Below the pieces are notes generated by a model. The model saw only the letters and a list, made by a program, of their open reading frames with translations. It ran no database searches and had not been told where the DNA came from. DNA of 64,000 bases from Scylla paramamosain (lineage: Eukaryota > Arthropoda > Malacostraca > Decapoda > Portunidae). This document shows, piece after piece, positions 1-13,468 of the stretch. The position numbers and the translations under genes were made by a program. Positions within the stretch are counted from its first letter, which is position 1. Each line of letters starts with the position of its first letter. Location: assembly GCF_035594125.1 (NCBI RefSeq), contig NC_087185.1, forward strand, positions 10,060,501-10,124,500. Direction: 5' to 3'.

Positions 1-654
1 ATGTTTTTTTTTTTTTTTATCGTTTTGGTACGTAGGACACTCAAAAGAAACGTTTTCTTAATGTTGTTTTGTATTCCCATATCAGGTGATTTGTATGCTT
101 TTTGGCATTTTTTGCCTAACACGCTGAAGAACACATTTTAGATACGTTTCTGAAATCTCGTTTCCTTTCCCCAAATAGGGTGCTTTACATGCATTATGGC
201 GTTTTGATTCATAACAATGTGAAAACACTGAAAATTAACGTTTTTGGTAATGTTATTTCATATAGAGTGTTATTCATGCATTTTAGCGACTTCGTACCTA
301 ATAAGTTAAAAAAAAACACTAATAGTACACATTTTAGTAACGTCTTTTCATTTTCCCATTTAAGATATTATATATGCATTTTAGCGTTTTTCTACTTAAC
401 TAACTCAGAAACACTCGAAATATTTGTTTTTGATATTATTTCTCCATGTTTTTTTTTCACGCGATTTAGCGTTTCGGTACGTAAGAAACTCAAAAATAAT
501 GAAAACACACGTTTATGGTAAAGTTGTTTTGTTTTCCTTTATAGGGTGCTTTCCCTGCTTTTTTGCGTTTTGGTGCCTAGCACGCCAATAAACATTCAAA
601 AGGCACTTTTCTGGAAATCGCGTTTCCTTTCCTCATATAGGGTACAAAAACATG
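1..654 (+). repeat. ~95-bp satellite, forward orientation
   Basis: Tandem degenerate monomers carry the forward blocks GGTACCTAA, CTCAAAAACACTC and CATATAGGGTGC in order. No gene is seen. Open frames here are satellite translations. Confidence 0.8.
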
Positions 655-1115
655 TATTAGTAGTGTTTTCGAAAACGCCAAAGTGCATGCAAAGTAAGCT
701 ATACGTGAGAAACAAACAAAAACGTGTCTTTAGAATGTTTTCAGCTATTTACGTACCAAAACACTAAAATGCATGGAAAAGAAACTTCATGGAGAAACAA
801 AATATTATTGCCAAAAACGTGTATTTTTTAATGTTTTTTTTAAGCTTATTACGTACCAATACGCAAAAATTCATCCATTTCATTTTATTTCGGTGCTTTT
901 CAGCGTTAGCACCAAAACTCTAAATAGCATGGAAGACACTCTATATAGAAATGAAAACAAAATTATCAAAATGGTGTCTTTTGAGTGTTTTTGAGCTTCT
1001 TACGTTCCAAAATGCTAAAACGCGTGCACAATAGCCTTTATCGGGAGACATTACCAAAAACGTATGATTTAAGCGTTTTCCAGCTTTTTAGAAACCAAAA
1101 CGCCTAAATGTATGT
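655..1115 (-). repeat. ~95-bp satellite, reverse orientation
   Basis: The monomers read in reverse (GTACCAAAACGC, TTGAGTGTTTTTGAG, ATTACCAAAAACGTG). About five monomers lie between forward blocks, so this is a small internal inversion of about one 475-bp higher-order unit. Confidence 0.75.
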
Positions 1116-3705
1116 AATAATCACGTGTTTCAGTATTTTATTAGCTAAGAAGCTCAAAAGCACTTATAATATACGTTTTTGGTAATGTCGTTCTGTTTTT
1201 CATATTATGGTATTCTGTATAGATTGTCGTACCTAACATGAGGCAAACACCCATTTTTTTGGTTAATGCTTTTTTCTCCATATAGAGTGATATTCACGTG
1301 TTTTAGTGTTTTCGTACATAAGAAGCTAAACACTCATAATAATATTTTTTTCTTCATAACTTATAGTTCGTCAATGTCCGTTAATTTGTGTGCATTTTGG
1401 CGTTTTCGTACCCAACAAGCTCAAAAAAACTCAAAACACACATTTTTGGTAATGTTCTATTTCACCATAAAGGATGTTTTGCACGCTTTTTAGAAATTTG
1501 GTACGTAAGAAGCTCAAAAACATTCAAAAGACACGTTTTCGATATTATATATATATGTATATATTTTTTTTGTTGGGGTTGGCTTCTATTATGCTCAAAA
1601 CACTGAAATGACACGTTTCTGGTAATATAATTTCTTTACATCAAATAGTGTGCTGTCTGCATTTTGGCGTTTTGGTACCTAATAATCTGGAAAACTCTCA
1701 AAACACGTGTTTATAGTAATATTGTCCTCTTTCTCCATAAAGGGTGTTTTTCATGCGTTTTAGAGTTTTAGTACGTAAGAAACTGAAAAACACTCAAAAG
1801 ACAAATTTTGTTAATATTGATTGTTTTTCCTATACAGGTTGTCTTACATGTACTTTGGTGTTTTTGTATCTAACAAGCTCAAAAACACTCAGCATACAAG
1901 TTTTTCGTAATGTTGGTCTGTTTCTTTATATGTTTATGTTTATATGTTTCTTTATATGTTCACTATGCTTTTAGGCGTTTTGGTACCTATCATGGGTAAA
2001 AAAACTCATAAAGTACGCTTTTGGTAATGTTGTTTTGTTTCTGCAAATATAGTATTATTTACGTGTTTTAGACTTTTGGTATCTATGAAGCTGGAAAAGA
2101 CATAATACACCTTTATGTTAATATCGTTTCATTTACCTATATAGGGTAATTTGCATACATTTTGGCTTTTTGTTACCTAACAAGCTAAAAAAATCTTAGA
2201 ACTTACGTTTTTGCTAATATTGTTTCGGACATCTTTTATCGTAAGAAGCTCAAAAACACTCGATTTTGTTAAGGTTATCTCGTTTTCCCATATAGGGTGT
2301 TTTCCTTGCTTTTTAAGCGTTTTGCTGCCTAATACGCTCAAAACACTTAAATGACAAGTTTCTGGTGATGTTTTGCTACTGGTTTTGTTAATGTTTTTTA
2401 TTTTTTCCTCATATAGAGTAATATTCACGTGTTTTAGTGTTTTGGTACACAAAAAAAAATAAATAAAAACACTCATAATACACGTTTCTGTTAATATCGT
2501 TTCGTTTCCTCAAATACGGTCATTTGCATGCAATATGGGGTTTATGGGGCAATATGGGTACCTAACAAGTTAAAAGACTGAGATAAGAATTTTTTGCTAG
2601 TTTCCCATAAATGTTTCTTTGCTCACATTTTAGCGTTTTGTACGCTCAAAAACACTAAATAGAAACGTTTTTGACAATGTTGTTTTCTTTTCTCATATAG
2701 AGCTATTTCCATGCTTTTTAGCTTTTTGTTGCCTAATTTACTCGAAAATTTGTAAATGGCACGTTGCAGGTACTATCTTTTAGTTACTCCAGACAAGGTA
2801 TTCTACATGCATTTTGTCGTTTTGGTACCTAACTTAAAAACACTTAAAACACACGTTTTTGTTAATGTTCTATTTCTCAGTAAAGTGCGTTTTCAATCCC
2901 TTTTAGAGTTTCGGTACGTACGAAGCTGAAAAACACTCAAAAGATATGTTTTTGGTAATGTTTTTTTTTGTCTTCTTCTATAAGGTGCTTTGCACCTTAT
3001 ATACGTAAAACACTGAAAAGACATGTTTTCAGTAATTTTGTTTTGGATTCACATGTTGACTGACTTCCATATTATTTATCGTTTTGGTGCCTAACATGGT
3101 GAAAAACACTGAAAAGACAGGTTTCAGGTAAAGTCGTTTACCTTCCCTATATAAGTGGCTTTGCATGCACTTTAGGGTTTGGTACATAACAATCCGAAAA
3201 AAAAAACTATAATTAACTTTTTTGTTAATGTTCTTTTTTCCACATAAATTCTCTGAATTTTATCAGAATTTTGGCATCTCGATACCTATGAAGATGAATA
3301 ACCCCCCCAAAAAATCCCTTTTTATTTAATTTTGTTATTTATTTTAAAAAAAGTGTTATTTGTGTGTTTTAGCTTTCTGGAACTGAAGGAAGTTAAAAAA
3401 ACATTCATAATACACGTTTCTCGTAATGTCCTTTCGTTTCCCAAACATAAGGTTCTTTGTATGTATTTAAGCGTTTTTATAGATAACATGATAAAGAACA
3501 CTCAAAATATATTTATTTGGTAATGTTATTCTGTTTCTCCATAAAATGTGTTTTGCATGCATTTTAGCGTTTTGGTATGTAAGGAGCTCAAAAACACTTA
3601 AAGGCAAGTTCTTGGTATAATTTGGTTTTATTCCCATGTAATGTGATTGCTCTTCCTTTTAGTGCTTTATTGCCTAACACGCTCAAAAACACTCAAAAGA
3701 CATGG
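1116..3705 (+). repeat. ~95-bp satellite, forward orientation
   Basis: Forward monomers occur throughout with many small indels. From about 2,990 onward the order becomes that of the roughly 1.1-kb outer higher-order unit (landmark GGTGCCTAACATG near 3,090). No gene or RNA is seen. Confidence 0.8.
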
Positions 3706-4110
3706 AAAGCCTCCCATATGAGGAAATTAAAGACATTTCCAGAAATCTGTCTTTTGAGTGTTTTTCAGCATGTTAGGCACCAAAACGATAAATAATAAGG
3801 AACTCACTCTATATGGGAATCCAAAACAAAATTACTGAAAACGTGTCTTCTCAGTGTTTTACGTAGAAAAAACGCTAAAACTGATGCAAACCAACCAATA
3901 TCAAGAAGCAGAAAAACATTACCAAAAATGTATATTTTGAGTGTTTTTTAGCTTGTTACCTACAAAAAAAAACGTAAAAATTGATATAAAGCACTCTATA
4001 TTGGGAAACAAAGGGACATTGCGAGAAAAATGAATGTTTTATAGTTAAAAAAAAAACACACAAGGCAAATAACGCAAATCACATTATGTGGGAATAAAAC
4101 CAATTGCTGA
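3706..4110 (-). repeat. Inverted satellite insert, copy 1
   Basis: About four reverse monomers sit inside forward array. The left junction runs into CATATGAGGAAATTAAAGAC, the same junction as at about 8,904 and about 61,917. The right end (about 4,110) differs from those two copies, which suggests a later truncation here. Confidence 0.7.
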
Positions 4111-7100
4111 AAAAAATACTTAAAAAACAGGTAAAGTCGTGTAATTTCTCCATATAGGTGGCTTTGCATGCACTTCATGGTTTGGTATATATTTCCGGAA
4201 AAAAGCTAAAATAATTTTTTTTATAATGTTTTTTTTATCTAATTTCCTTGAATTTTGCCAGAATTTTGGCATCTCGGTACTTATGAAGATGAATAACAAA
4301 AAAAAAAAATTCAATTTTTTTATATTTATTTATCTTATTTTATTTTATTTATTTTTTTGTCTATAAAGGGTGTTATTTGTGGGATTTAGCTTTTTGGTAC
4401 TTATGGAAGTTAAAAACACTCATAATACACAATTTTCGTAATGTCCTTTCGTTTCACAAACATAGAGTTCTTTGCATGTATTTAAGCGTTTTTATAGGTA
4501 ACATTATCAAAAACACTCAAAATTCATGTTTTTGGTAATGTTATTTTGTTTCTCCATAAAGGGTGTTTTGCATGCGTTTTAGCGTTTTGGTATATAAGGA
4601 GTTGAAAAACAGCTAAAGGCAAGTTCTTGGTAAAAGTTTTATTTCCATGATTCTTCTGCTTTTTAGTGCTTTGTTGCATAGCACGCTCAAAAGACACTTT
4701 TCTGGTAATGTCATTTTTTTCCCCACATAAAGCTAGTTTTGCATGTAATTTGGGATTTTCGGAACAAAGAATGTGAAAAACACTCAAAATACTCACATTT
4801 GGTAAGATAGTTCTGTTTTTCAATTAAAAGTGTTATTCCATAGTTTCAGCATTTTGGAATATAAGAAACTTCTCTATATACACGAGTTTTAGCGTTTTTT
4901 GATTTTTGATTCCCATATAGATTAACTTCCATGTTATTTATCGTGTTGCTTCCTAACATGCTGAAAAACACTCATAAGACAGTTTTCTGGCAAAGACGTT
5001 TAATTTCTCCATATAGGTGGCTGTGCATGCACTTTAGGGGTTTGGTACATAACAGTCCGAAAAAAAAAGCTAATTTTAAATTTTTTTCTTAATGTTCTTA
5101 TTTCACATAATTTCCTGAATTTTGCCCGAATTTTGGCATCTATGTACCTGTGAAGATAAATAAGAAAGAAAAAAAATATCGTATTTTTTTATTTATTAAT
5201 TGTTTCTCAATAAAGAGTATTATTTGTGGTTTTTAGTTTTTTGGTAATTAACGAATTTAAAAACACTCATAATACAGGTTTCTCGTTATGTCCTTTCGTT
5301 TTCCAGAAATAGGGTTCTTTGCATGTATTTAAGCGTTTTTATTGGTAACATGATCAAAAACACTCAATATACATGTTTTTGGCTATGTTATTCTTTTTCA
5401 CCATAAAGTGTGTTTTGCATGCGTTTTAGTGTTTTGGTATATAAGGAGATCAAAAACACTTAATTAAAGGCAAGTTCTTGGTAAAAATTGGTTTTACTCC
5501 AATGTAATGTCATTCACCTGCTTTTTAGTGCTATCACGCTCAAAAACACTTAAAAGACATTTTTCTGGTAATGTCATTTTTTTTCCCACATAAAGCTGGT
5601 TTCGCATCCAATTTGGGGTTTTGGTAACTAAGAATGTGAAAAGCACTCAAAATACACGCATTTAGTAAGGTTTTTGTTTCTGAATTAAGAGAGATCTTCA
5701 TGAGTTTCAGCATTTTGGTATCTAGGAAACTTCTTCATATACACGAATTTTTGCATTTTTTGCCTCGTGGTTCTTTTGAACTATCAAACACTTTTCTTGC
5801 AATATCCTTTTTTTTTCCCATTTTAGAGTGCTTTTCATCAATTTTCGCGTTTTTTATAGGTAACAAGTTAAAAAACACTCAAAATATACCTTTTTGGTAA
5901 TGTTTTTCTATTTCTTGATATTGGTTGATTTGCATCCGTTTTAGCGTTTTTCTACGTAAAAAAATAAGAAGACACGTTTTCAGTAATTTTGTTTTGGATT
6001 CCCATATAGAGTGAGTTCCTTATTATTTATCGTTTTGGTGCCTAACATGCTGAAAAACACTCAAAACACAAATTTCTGATAAAGTCGTTCAATTTCTTCA
6101 CATAGGAGGCTTTGCATGCACTTTAGGGATTGGTACATAACAGTCCAAATAAAAAACCTAAAATTAACTGTTTTGATAATATTCTTTTATAATATAATTG
6201 CCCTGAATTTTCCAGAAATTTGGCATCTCGGTACCTATGAAGAAGAATAACAAAGAAAAAAAAAAACTAATTTTTAAATTTTTTTTATTTATTTATTTAT
6301 TTATTTTCTAAATAAATAGTGTTATTTGTGGGTTTTAGCTTTTTGGTACTTAGGCAACTTAAAAACACTTATAATACACATTTCTTGTAATGTCCTTCCG
6401 TTTCCCAAATATAAGGTTCATTGCATGTATTTAAGCGTTTTTATAGATAGCATAATCAAAAACACAAAAAATATATGTTTTTGTTAATTTTATTCTGTTT
6501 TTCCATAAAAGTTGTTTTCCATGTGTTTTAAGGTTTCGGTATGTAATGAGCTCAAAAACACTTAAAGCAAGTTCTTCGTAAAAGTTGTTTTTATTCCCAT
6601 GTAATGTGATTCCCCTGCTTTTTAGTGCTTTATTGCCTAACACGCTCAAAAACTCTCAAAAGACACTTTTCTGTTAATATCATTTTTTTTCCCACATAAA
6701 GCTAGTTTTGCATGGAATTTGGGGTTTTGGTAACTAAGAATGTGAAAAAAAAAACACTCAAAATACAGGCATTTACTAAGCTTGTTCTGTTTCTTAATTA
6801 AAAGTGTTATTCATGAGTTTTAGCATTTTGGTATGTAAGAAAATTTTCTAATACACACATTTGGTTAGGTAGTTCTGTTTCTCAATTAAAAGTGTTATTC
6901 ATGAGTTTCAGCATTTTGGTATGTAAGAAACTTCTCTATATACACGAGTTTTTGAGTTTTTTGCCTTCTGGTTCTAGTGAAACTATAAAACACTCATTAC
7001 ATACGTTTCTCGTAATGTCCTTTTCTTTCCCAATATAAAGTGTTTTCCATCCATTTTCGCATTTTTTTGTAGGTAACAAGCTCAAAAACACATCAAAATA

Positions 7101-8903
7101 TATCTTTTTGGTAATGTTATTCTATTTCTTCATATTGGTTGGTTTACATCCGTTTTAGCGTTTTTCTACGTAAATCACTGAAAAGACACGTTTTCAGTAA
7201 TATTGTTGAAATTGTTAAAAAGCACTCAAAAGACAGGTTTCTGGTAAAGTCGTGTAATTTCCCCATATAGGTGGCTTTGCATGCACTTCCGGGTTTCGTA
7301 CATAACTCCGGAAAAAGCTAAAATTATTTATTTTATAATGATTTTTTTTTACAAAATTTCCCTGAATTTTGCCAGAATTTTGGCATTTCGGTAACTATGA
7401 AGATGAATAACAAAATAAAAAAAAAAATTCTCTCTAGTGTTATTTGTGGGTTTTAGCTTTTTGGTACTTAAGGAACTTAAAAACACTCATAATACACGAT
7501 TTTTGTATTGTCCTTTTGTTATACAAACATAGGGTTCTTTACATGTATTTATGCGTTTTTATAGGTAACATGATAAAAAACACTCAAAATTTATGTTTTT
7601 GGTAATGTTATTTTGTTTTTCCATAAAGGGTGTTTTGCATGCGTTTTAGCGTTTTGGTATGTAATTAGTTTAAAAACACTTAAAGGCAAGTTCTTCGTAA
7701 AAGTTGGTTTTATTCCCATGTAATGTGATTGTTCTGCTTTTTAGTGCTTTGTTGCATATCACGCTGAAAAACACTCAAAAGACACGTTTCTGGTAATGTC
7801 ATTTTTTTTCCCACATGGAGCTAGTTTCGCATGTAATTTGGCATTTTCGTAACTAAGAATGTGAAAAACACTCAAAATACACAATTTGGTAAGGTAGTTC
7901 TGTTTATCGATTAAAAGTGTTTTTCATGCATTTCATCATTTTGGTATGTAAGAAACTTCTCTATATACCCGAGTTTTTGCGTTTATTGCCTTGTGGTTCT
8001 TTTAAAACTATAAAACACTCATTATACACGTTTCTCGTAATGTCCTTTTCTTTCGTAATATAGAGTGCTTTACATCCATTTTTTCATTTTTTGTATGTAA
8101 CAAGCTCAAAAACAATCAAAATATATCTTTTTGGTAATGTTATTGTATTTCTTCATATAGGTTGGTTTGCATCCGCTTTAGCGTTTTTCTACGTAAAACA
8201 CTGAAAAGACATGTTTTCAGTAATTTTGTTTTGGATTCACATATTGACTGACTTACATATTATTTATCGTTTTGGTGCCTAACATGCTGAAAAACACTGA
8301 AAAGACAGGTTTCTAGTAAAGTAGTTTAACTTCCCTATATAGGTGGCTTTGCATGCACTTTAGTGTTTGGTACATAAAAATCCGAAATAAAGCTATAATT
8401 ATTTTTTTTTTGATAATGTTTTTTTTTTTTCCATATAAATTCCCTGAATTTTGGCAGAATTTTGGCATCTCGATACCTATGAAGATGAATAACAAAAAAA
8501 AAATTTATTTTTTATTTTTTAATTATTTATTTATCTTTTTTAAATAAAGTGTGTTATTTGTGTGTTTTAGCTTTTTTGGTACTGAACGAACTTAAAAAAT
8601 TACTTATAATACACGTTTCTCGTAATGTCCTTTCGTTTCCCAAACATAAGGTTCTTTGTATGCATTTAAGCGTTTTTATAGATAACATGATAAAAAACAC
8701 TCAAAATACCTGTATTTGGTAATGTTATTTTGTTTCTCCATAAAAAAAATGTTTTGCATGCATTTTAGCGTTTTGGTATGTAAGGAGCTCAAAAACACTT
8801 AAAGGCATGTTCTTGGTATAATTTGGTTTTATTCCCATGTAATGTGATTGCCCTGCCTTTTAGTGCTTTATTGCCTAACACACTCAAAAACACTCAAAAG
8901 ACA
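4111..8903 (+). repeat. Outer-domain satellite with ~1.05-1.1-kb higher-order unit
   Basis: This is a forward array in which a block resembling GGTGGCTTTGCATGCACTT recurs near 4,150, 5,010, 6,105, 7,270 and 8,345, giving a period of about 0.9-1.15 kb. Each unit holds 10-11 monomers that run twice through the five subtypes. One subtype is duplicated in tandem near 6,785-6,935. A distinctive AT-rich arm with TGAATTTTGCCAGAATTTTG and A- and T-rich runs follows each such block. No coding gene is seen. Confidence 0.8.
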
Positions 8904-9368
8904 TGCAAATCCTCTCATATGAGGAAATTAAAGACCTTACCAGAAATCTGTCTTTTGAGTGTTTTTTCAGCATGTTGGGCACCAAAACGATAAATAATAA
9001 GGAACTCACTCTATATGGGAATCCAAAACAAAATTACTGAAAACGTGTCTTCTCAGTGTTTTACGTAGAAAAACGCTAAAACTGATGGAAACCAACCAAT
9101 ATCAAGAAGCAGAAAAACATTACCAAAAATGTATATTTTGAGTTTTTTTGAGCTTGTTACCTACGCGAAAATTGATATAAAGCACTCTATATTGAGAAAC
9201 AAAGAGACATTGCGAGAAAAGTGTATAATGAATGTTTTATAATAAAAAATAAAAAAACACAAGGCAAAAAACGCAAAAACTCGTGTATATGGTGAAGTTT
9301 CCTAGATACCAAAATGCTGAAACTCATGAATAACACTCTTAATTGAGAAACAGAACAACCTTACTAAA
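8904..9368 (-). repeat. Inverted satellite insert, copy 2
   Basis: Reverse-orientation monomers share both junctions with 61,917-62,398 and the left junction with 3,706. It ends where reverse sequence (ACCTTACTAAATGCGTGTC) joins the forward block ACACTTAAAGGCAAG. Confidence 0.75.
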
Positions 9369-10799
9369 TGCGTGTCAAAAAACACTTAAAGGCAAGTTCT
9401 TGGTAAAAGTTGGTTTTATTCCCATGTAATGTGATTGCCCTGCTTTTTAGTGTTTTATTGCCTAACACGTTCAAAAACACTCAAAGACACTTTTCTGGTA
9501 ATGTCATTTTTTTCCCACATAAAGCTAGTTTCGCATGGAATTTCGGGTTTTGGTAACTAAGAATGTAAAAAAACTCTCAAATACATGCATTTAGTAAAGT
9601 TGTTCTGTTTCTTAATTAAGAGTGTTATTTCATGAGTTTCAGCATGTTGGTATCTTAGAAACTTCTCTATACACACGAGTCTTTGCGTTTTTTGCCTTAT
9701 GATTCTACTGAAACTATAAAAGAGTCATTATACACGTTTCTCGTCATATCCTTTTTTTTCCTAATATAGAGAGCTTTGCATCCATTTTCGCGTTTTTTTT
9801 TTATGTAACAAGCTCAAAAAACACTCAAAATATACCTTTTTGGTAATGTTATTCTATTTCTTCATATTAGTTGGTTTGCATCCGTTTTAGCGTTTTTCTA
9901 CGTAAATCTTTTAAATGACACGTTATCAGTAATTTTGTTTTCGATTTCCATATAGAGTGACTCATATTATTTATCGTTTTGGTGCCTAACATGCTGAAAA
10001 ACACTCAAAAGACAAGTTTCTTGTAAATTCGTTAAATTTCCCCATATAGGTGGCGTTGCATACACTCTAAGGTTTGGTACATAACTCCGAAAAAAACCTA
10101 AAATTAACTTTTTCGATAATGTTCTTTTTTTCCACATAATTTCCCTGAATTCTGGCAGAGTTTTGGCATCTTGGTACCTATGAACATCAATAACAAAAAA
10201 ATAAAAATGCTATTTTTTATTTATTTTTTTATTTTTTTTCTCTATAAAGAGTGTTATTTGTAGGTTTTAACGTTTTGCTACTTAAGGAACTTAAAAACAT
10301 TCATAATACACATTTCTCTTAATGTCCCTTCGTTTCCCAAATATAAGGATCTTTGCATGTATTTAAGCGTTTTCATAGGTAATATGATAAAAAACACTCA
10401 AAACACTTGTTTTTGGTAATGTTATTCTGCTTCTCCATAAAGGAGTGTTTTGCATGCGTTTTAGCGATTTGGTATGTAAGGAGCTGAAAAACACTTCAAG
10501 GCAAGTTCTTGGTAAAAGTTGGTTTTATTCCCATGTAATATGATTGCCCTGCTTTTTAGTGCTTTATTGCCTAACACGCTCAAAAACACTCAAAAGACAC
10601 TTCTGGTAATGTCATTTTTTTCCCACATAAAGCTAGTTTCGCATGCTATTTGGGGTTTTGCTAAGAATGTGAAAAAACACTCACAATACACGCATTTGGT
10701 AAGGTTGTTCTGTTACTCAATTAACATTGTTATTCATGAGTTTCAGCATTTTGGTATCTAAGAAAGCTCTTTATATACAAGAGTTTTTGCGGTTTTTGC

Positions 10800-10823
10800 C
10801 TTGTGGTTCTTGTGAACCACAAG
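10800..10823. repeat. Local hairpin in satellite (10-bp stem, 4-nt loop)
   Basis: The stem CTTGTGGTTC pairs perfectly with GAACCACAAG around the loop TTGT. Neighbouring units carry the first half followed by unrelated sequence (GAAACTATAAAAC), so the second half looks like a locally copied inverted segment. Confidence 0.75.
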
Positions 10824-12819
10824 TTCTTTTGCCCGAAAATAATAAGACACTCATTATACACGTTTCTCGTAATGTCCTTTTGTTTCCCAATAGGGAGTGC
10901 TTTGCATCCATTTTCGCGTTTTTTGTAGGTAACAAGCTCAAAAACTCTCAAAATATACCTTTTTGGTAATGTTATTCTATTTCTTCATATTGGTTGGTTT
11001 TCTTCCATTTTATCGGTTTTCTACGTAAAATACCGAAAAGACACGTTTTCAGCAATTTTGTTTTCGATCCTCAAAGAATTTTGCCAGAATTTTGGCATCT
11101 CAGTACCTATGAAGATGAATAACAAAAAAAAAAAAAAATTTATTTATTTATTTTTTTTTCTCTCTATAAAGAGTGCTATTTGTGGGTTTTAGCTTTTTGG
11201 TACTTAAGGAACTTAAAAACACTCATAATACACGTTTCTCGTAATGTCCTTTCGTTTCCCAAACATAAAGTTCTTTGCATGTATTTAAGCGTTTTTATAG
11301 ATAACATGATCAAAAACACTAACAATACATGTTTTTGGTAATGTTATTCTGTTTCTCCATAAAATGTGTTTTGCATGCCTTTTAGCGTTTTGGTATGTAA
11401 GGAGCTAAAAACACTGAAAGGCAAGTTCTTCGTAAAAGTTGGTTTTATTCCCATATAATGTGATTGTTCTGCTTTTTAGTGCTTTGTTGCATGTCACGCA
11501 TAAAAACACTCAAAAGACACTTTTCTGATAAAGTCATTTTTTTTTCCACATAAGGCTAGTTTCGCATGTAATTTGGGATTTTCTGAACTAAGAATGTGAA
11601 AAACACTCAAAATACACACATTTGGTAAGGTACTTCTGTTTCTCAATTAAATGTGTTATTCATGTATTTCAGCATATTGGTATGTAAGAAACTTCTCTCC
11701 ATACACTAGTTTTTGCATTTTTTGCTTTGTGGTTCTTGTGAAACTATAAAACACTCATTTTACACGTTTCTCGTAATGTCCTTTTGCTTCCCAGTATAGA
11801 GTGTTTTCCATCCATTTTCGCTTTTTTTGTAGGTAAAAAGCTCAAAAACACTTTTTGATAATGTTATTCTATTTCTTCATATTCGTTGGTTTGCATTTGT
11901 TTTATCGTTTTTTCTACGTAAAACACTGAAAACACACGTTTTTAGTAATTTTGTTTTGGATTCACATATTGACTGACTTCCATAATATTTATCGGTTTGG
12001 TGCTTAACATGCTGAAAAACATTGAAAAGACAGGTTTCTGATAAAGCCGTTTAATTTCCTCATATAGGTGGCTTTGCATGCTAAGGGTTTGGTACATAAC
12101 AATCCGAAAAAAAGCTATAATTAACTTTTTTGATAATGTTCTTTTTTTCCACATAATTTCCCTGAATTTTGGCAGAATTTTGGCATCTCGGTACCTATGA
12201 AAATAAAATAAAAAAAATGCGATATTTTTATTTATCTATTTTTTTTATTGATTTTTTTTCTCTTTAAAGAATGTTATTTGTGGGTTTTAACGTTTTGGTA
12301 CTTAAGGAACTTAAAAACAGTCATAATACACGTTTCTCGTAATGTCCTTTCGTTTCTCAAAGATAGGATTCTTTGCATGTATTTAAGCGTTTTTATAGGT
12401 AACATGATCAAAAAACACTTAAAACACATGTTTTCTGTAATGTTTTTCTGCTTCTCCATAAAGGAGTGTTTTGCATGCGTTTTTGCGTTTTGGTATGTAT
12501 GGAGCTCAAAAACACATAATGGCAAGTTCTTGGTACAAGTTGGTTTTATTCCCATGTAATGTGATTGCACTGCTTTTTAGTACTTTATTGCCTAACACGC
12601 TCAAAAACACTCAAAAGACACTTCTGGTAATGTCATTTTTTTCCTACATAAAGCTAGTTTCGCATACTTTTTTGGATTTTGCTAATAATGTGTAAAACAC
12701 TGAAATTACACACATTTGGTAAGGTTGTTCTGTTTTTCAATTAAGATTGTTATTCATGAGTTTCAGCATTTTGGTATCTAAGAAACTTCTTTATATACAC
12801 GAGTTTTTGCGTTTTTTAC

Positions 12820-12843
12820 CTTGTGGTTCTTGTGAACCACAAG
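12820..12843. repeat. Same local hairpin, second copy
   Basis: The stem and loop are identical to those at 10,800, one to two higher-order units away. The same following sequence (TTCTTTTGCCCGAAAATAA) shows that the variant was amplified with its unit. Confidence 0.75.
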
Positions 12844-13468
12844 TTCTTTTGCCCGAAAATAATAAGACATTCATTATACACTTTTCTCGTAATGTCGTTT
12901 TGCTTTACAAAAGGGATTTGCATCAATTTTCACCTTTTTTGTAGGTAACAAGCTCAAAAACACTCAAAGTATACCTTTTTTGGTAATGTTATTCTATTTT
13001 TTCATATTGGTTGGTTTGCATCCATTTTAGCGTTTTTCTACGTAAAACACCGAGTAGACGTGTTTTCACTAATTTTATTTTGGATTCTCATATAGAGTGA
13101 CTTCCATGTTATTTATCGTTTTGGTGCCTAACATGCTGAAAAATACTTATAAGACAGTTTTCTGGGAAAGACGTTTAATTTCCCCATATAGGTGGCTTTG
13201 CATGCACTTTTAGCTAAAATTAACGTTTTTAATAATGTTCTTATTTTACAAAATTTTCAGAATTTTGCCCGAATTTTGGCATCTTGGTACCTGTGGAGAT
13301 GAATAAGAATGAAAAAAAAATATCGTATTTTTTTATTTGTTTTTTTTTTCTCAATAGAGAGTGTTATTTGTGGCTTTTAGCTTTTTGATACTTAATGAAT
13401 TTAAAAACACTCATAATACACGTTTCCCGTAATGTCCTTTCCTTTCCCACAAAAAGGGTTCTTAGCCC

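Larger units (their letters stand above)
9369..13468 (+). repeat. Outer-domain satellite, ~1.1-kb higher-order unit
   Basis: The forward HOR array continues, with the unit landmark near 10,050, 12,070 and 13,190 and a shortened unit at about 11,060. It ends abruptly at 13,468 against the 3'-truncated CR1 element; that junction is the outer boundary of the giant inverted repeat. No gene is seen. Confidence 0.8.

Noticed and set aside
180..521. Numerous 60-135-codon open frames across the satellite
   Set aside because: They recur because the repeat recurs, appear on either strand according to satellite orientation, and resemble only each other (for example KTLKTHVFGNV-like strings). There is no codon structure or known domain.
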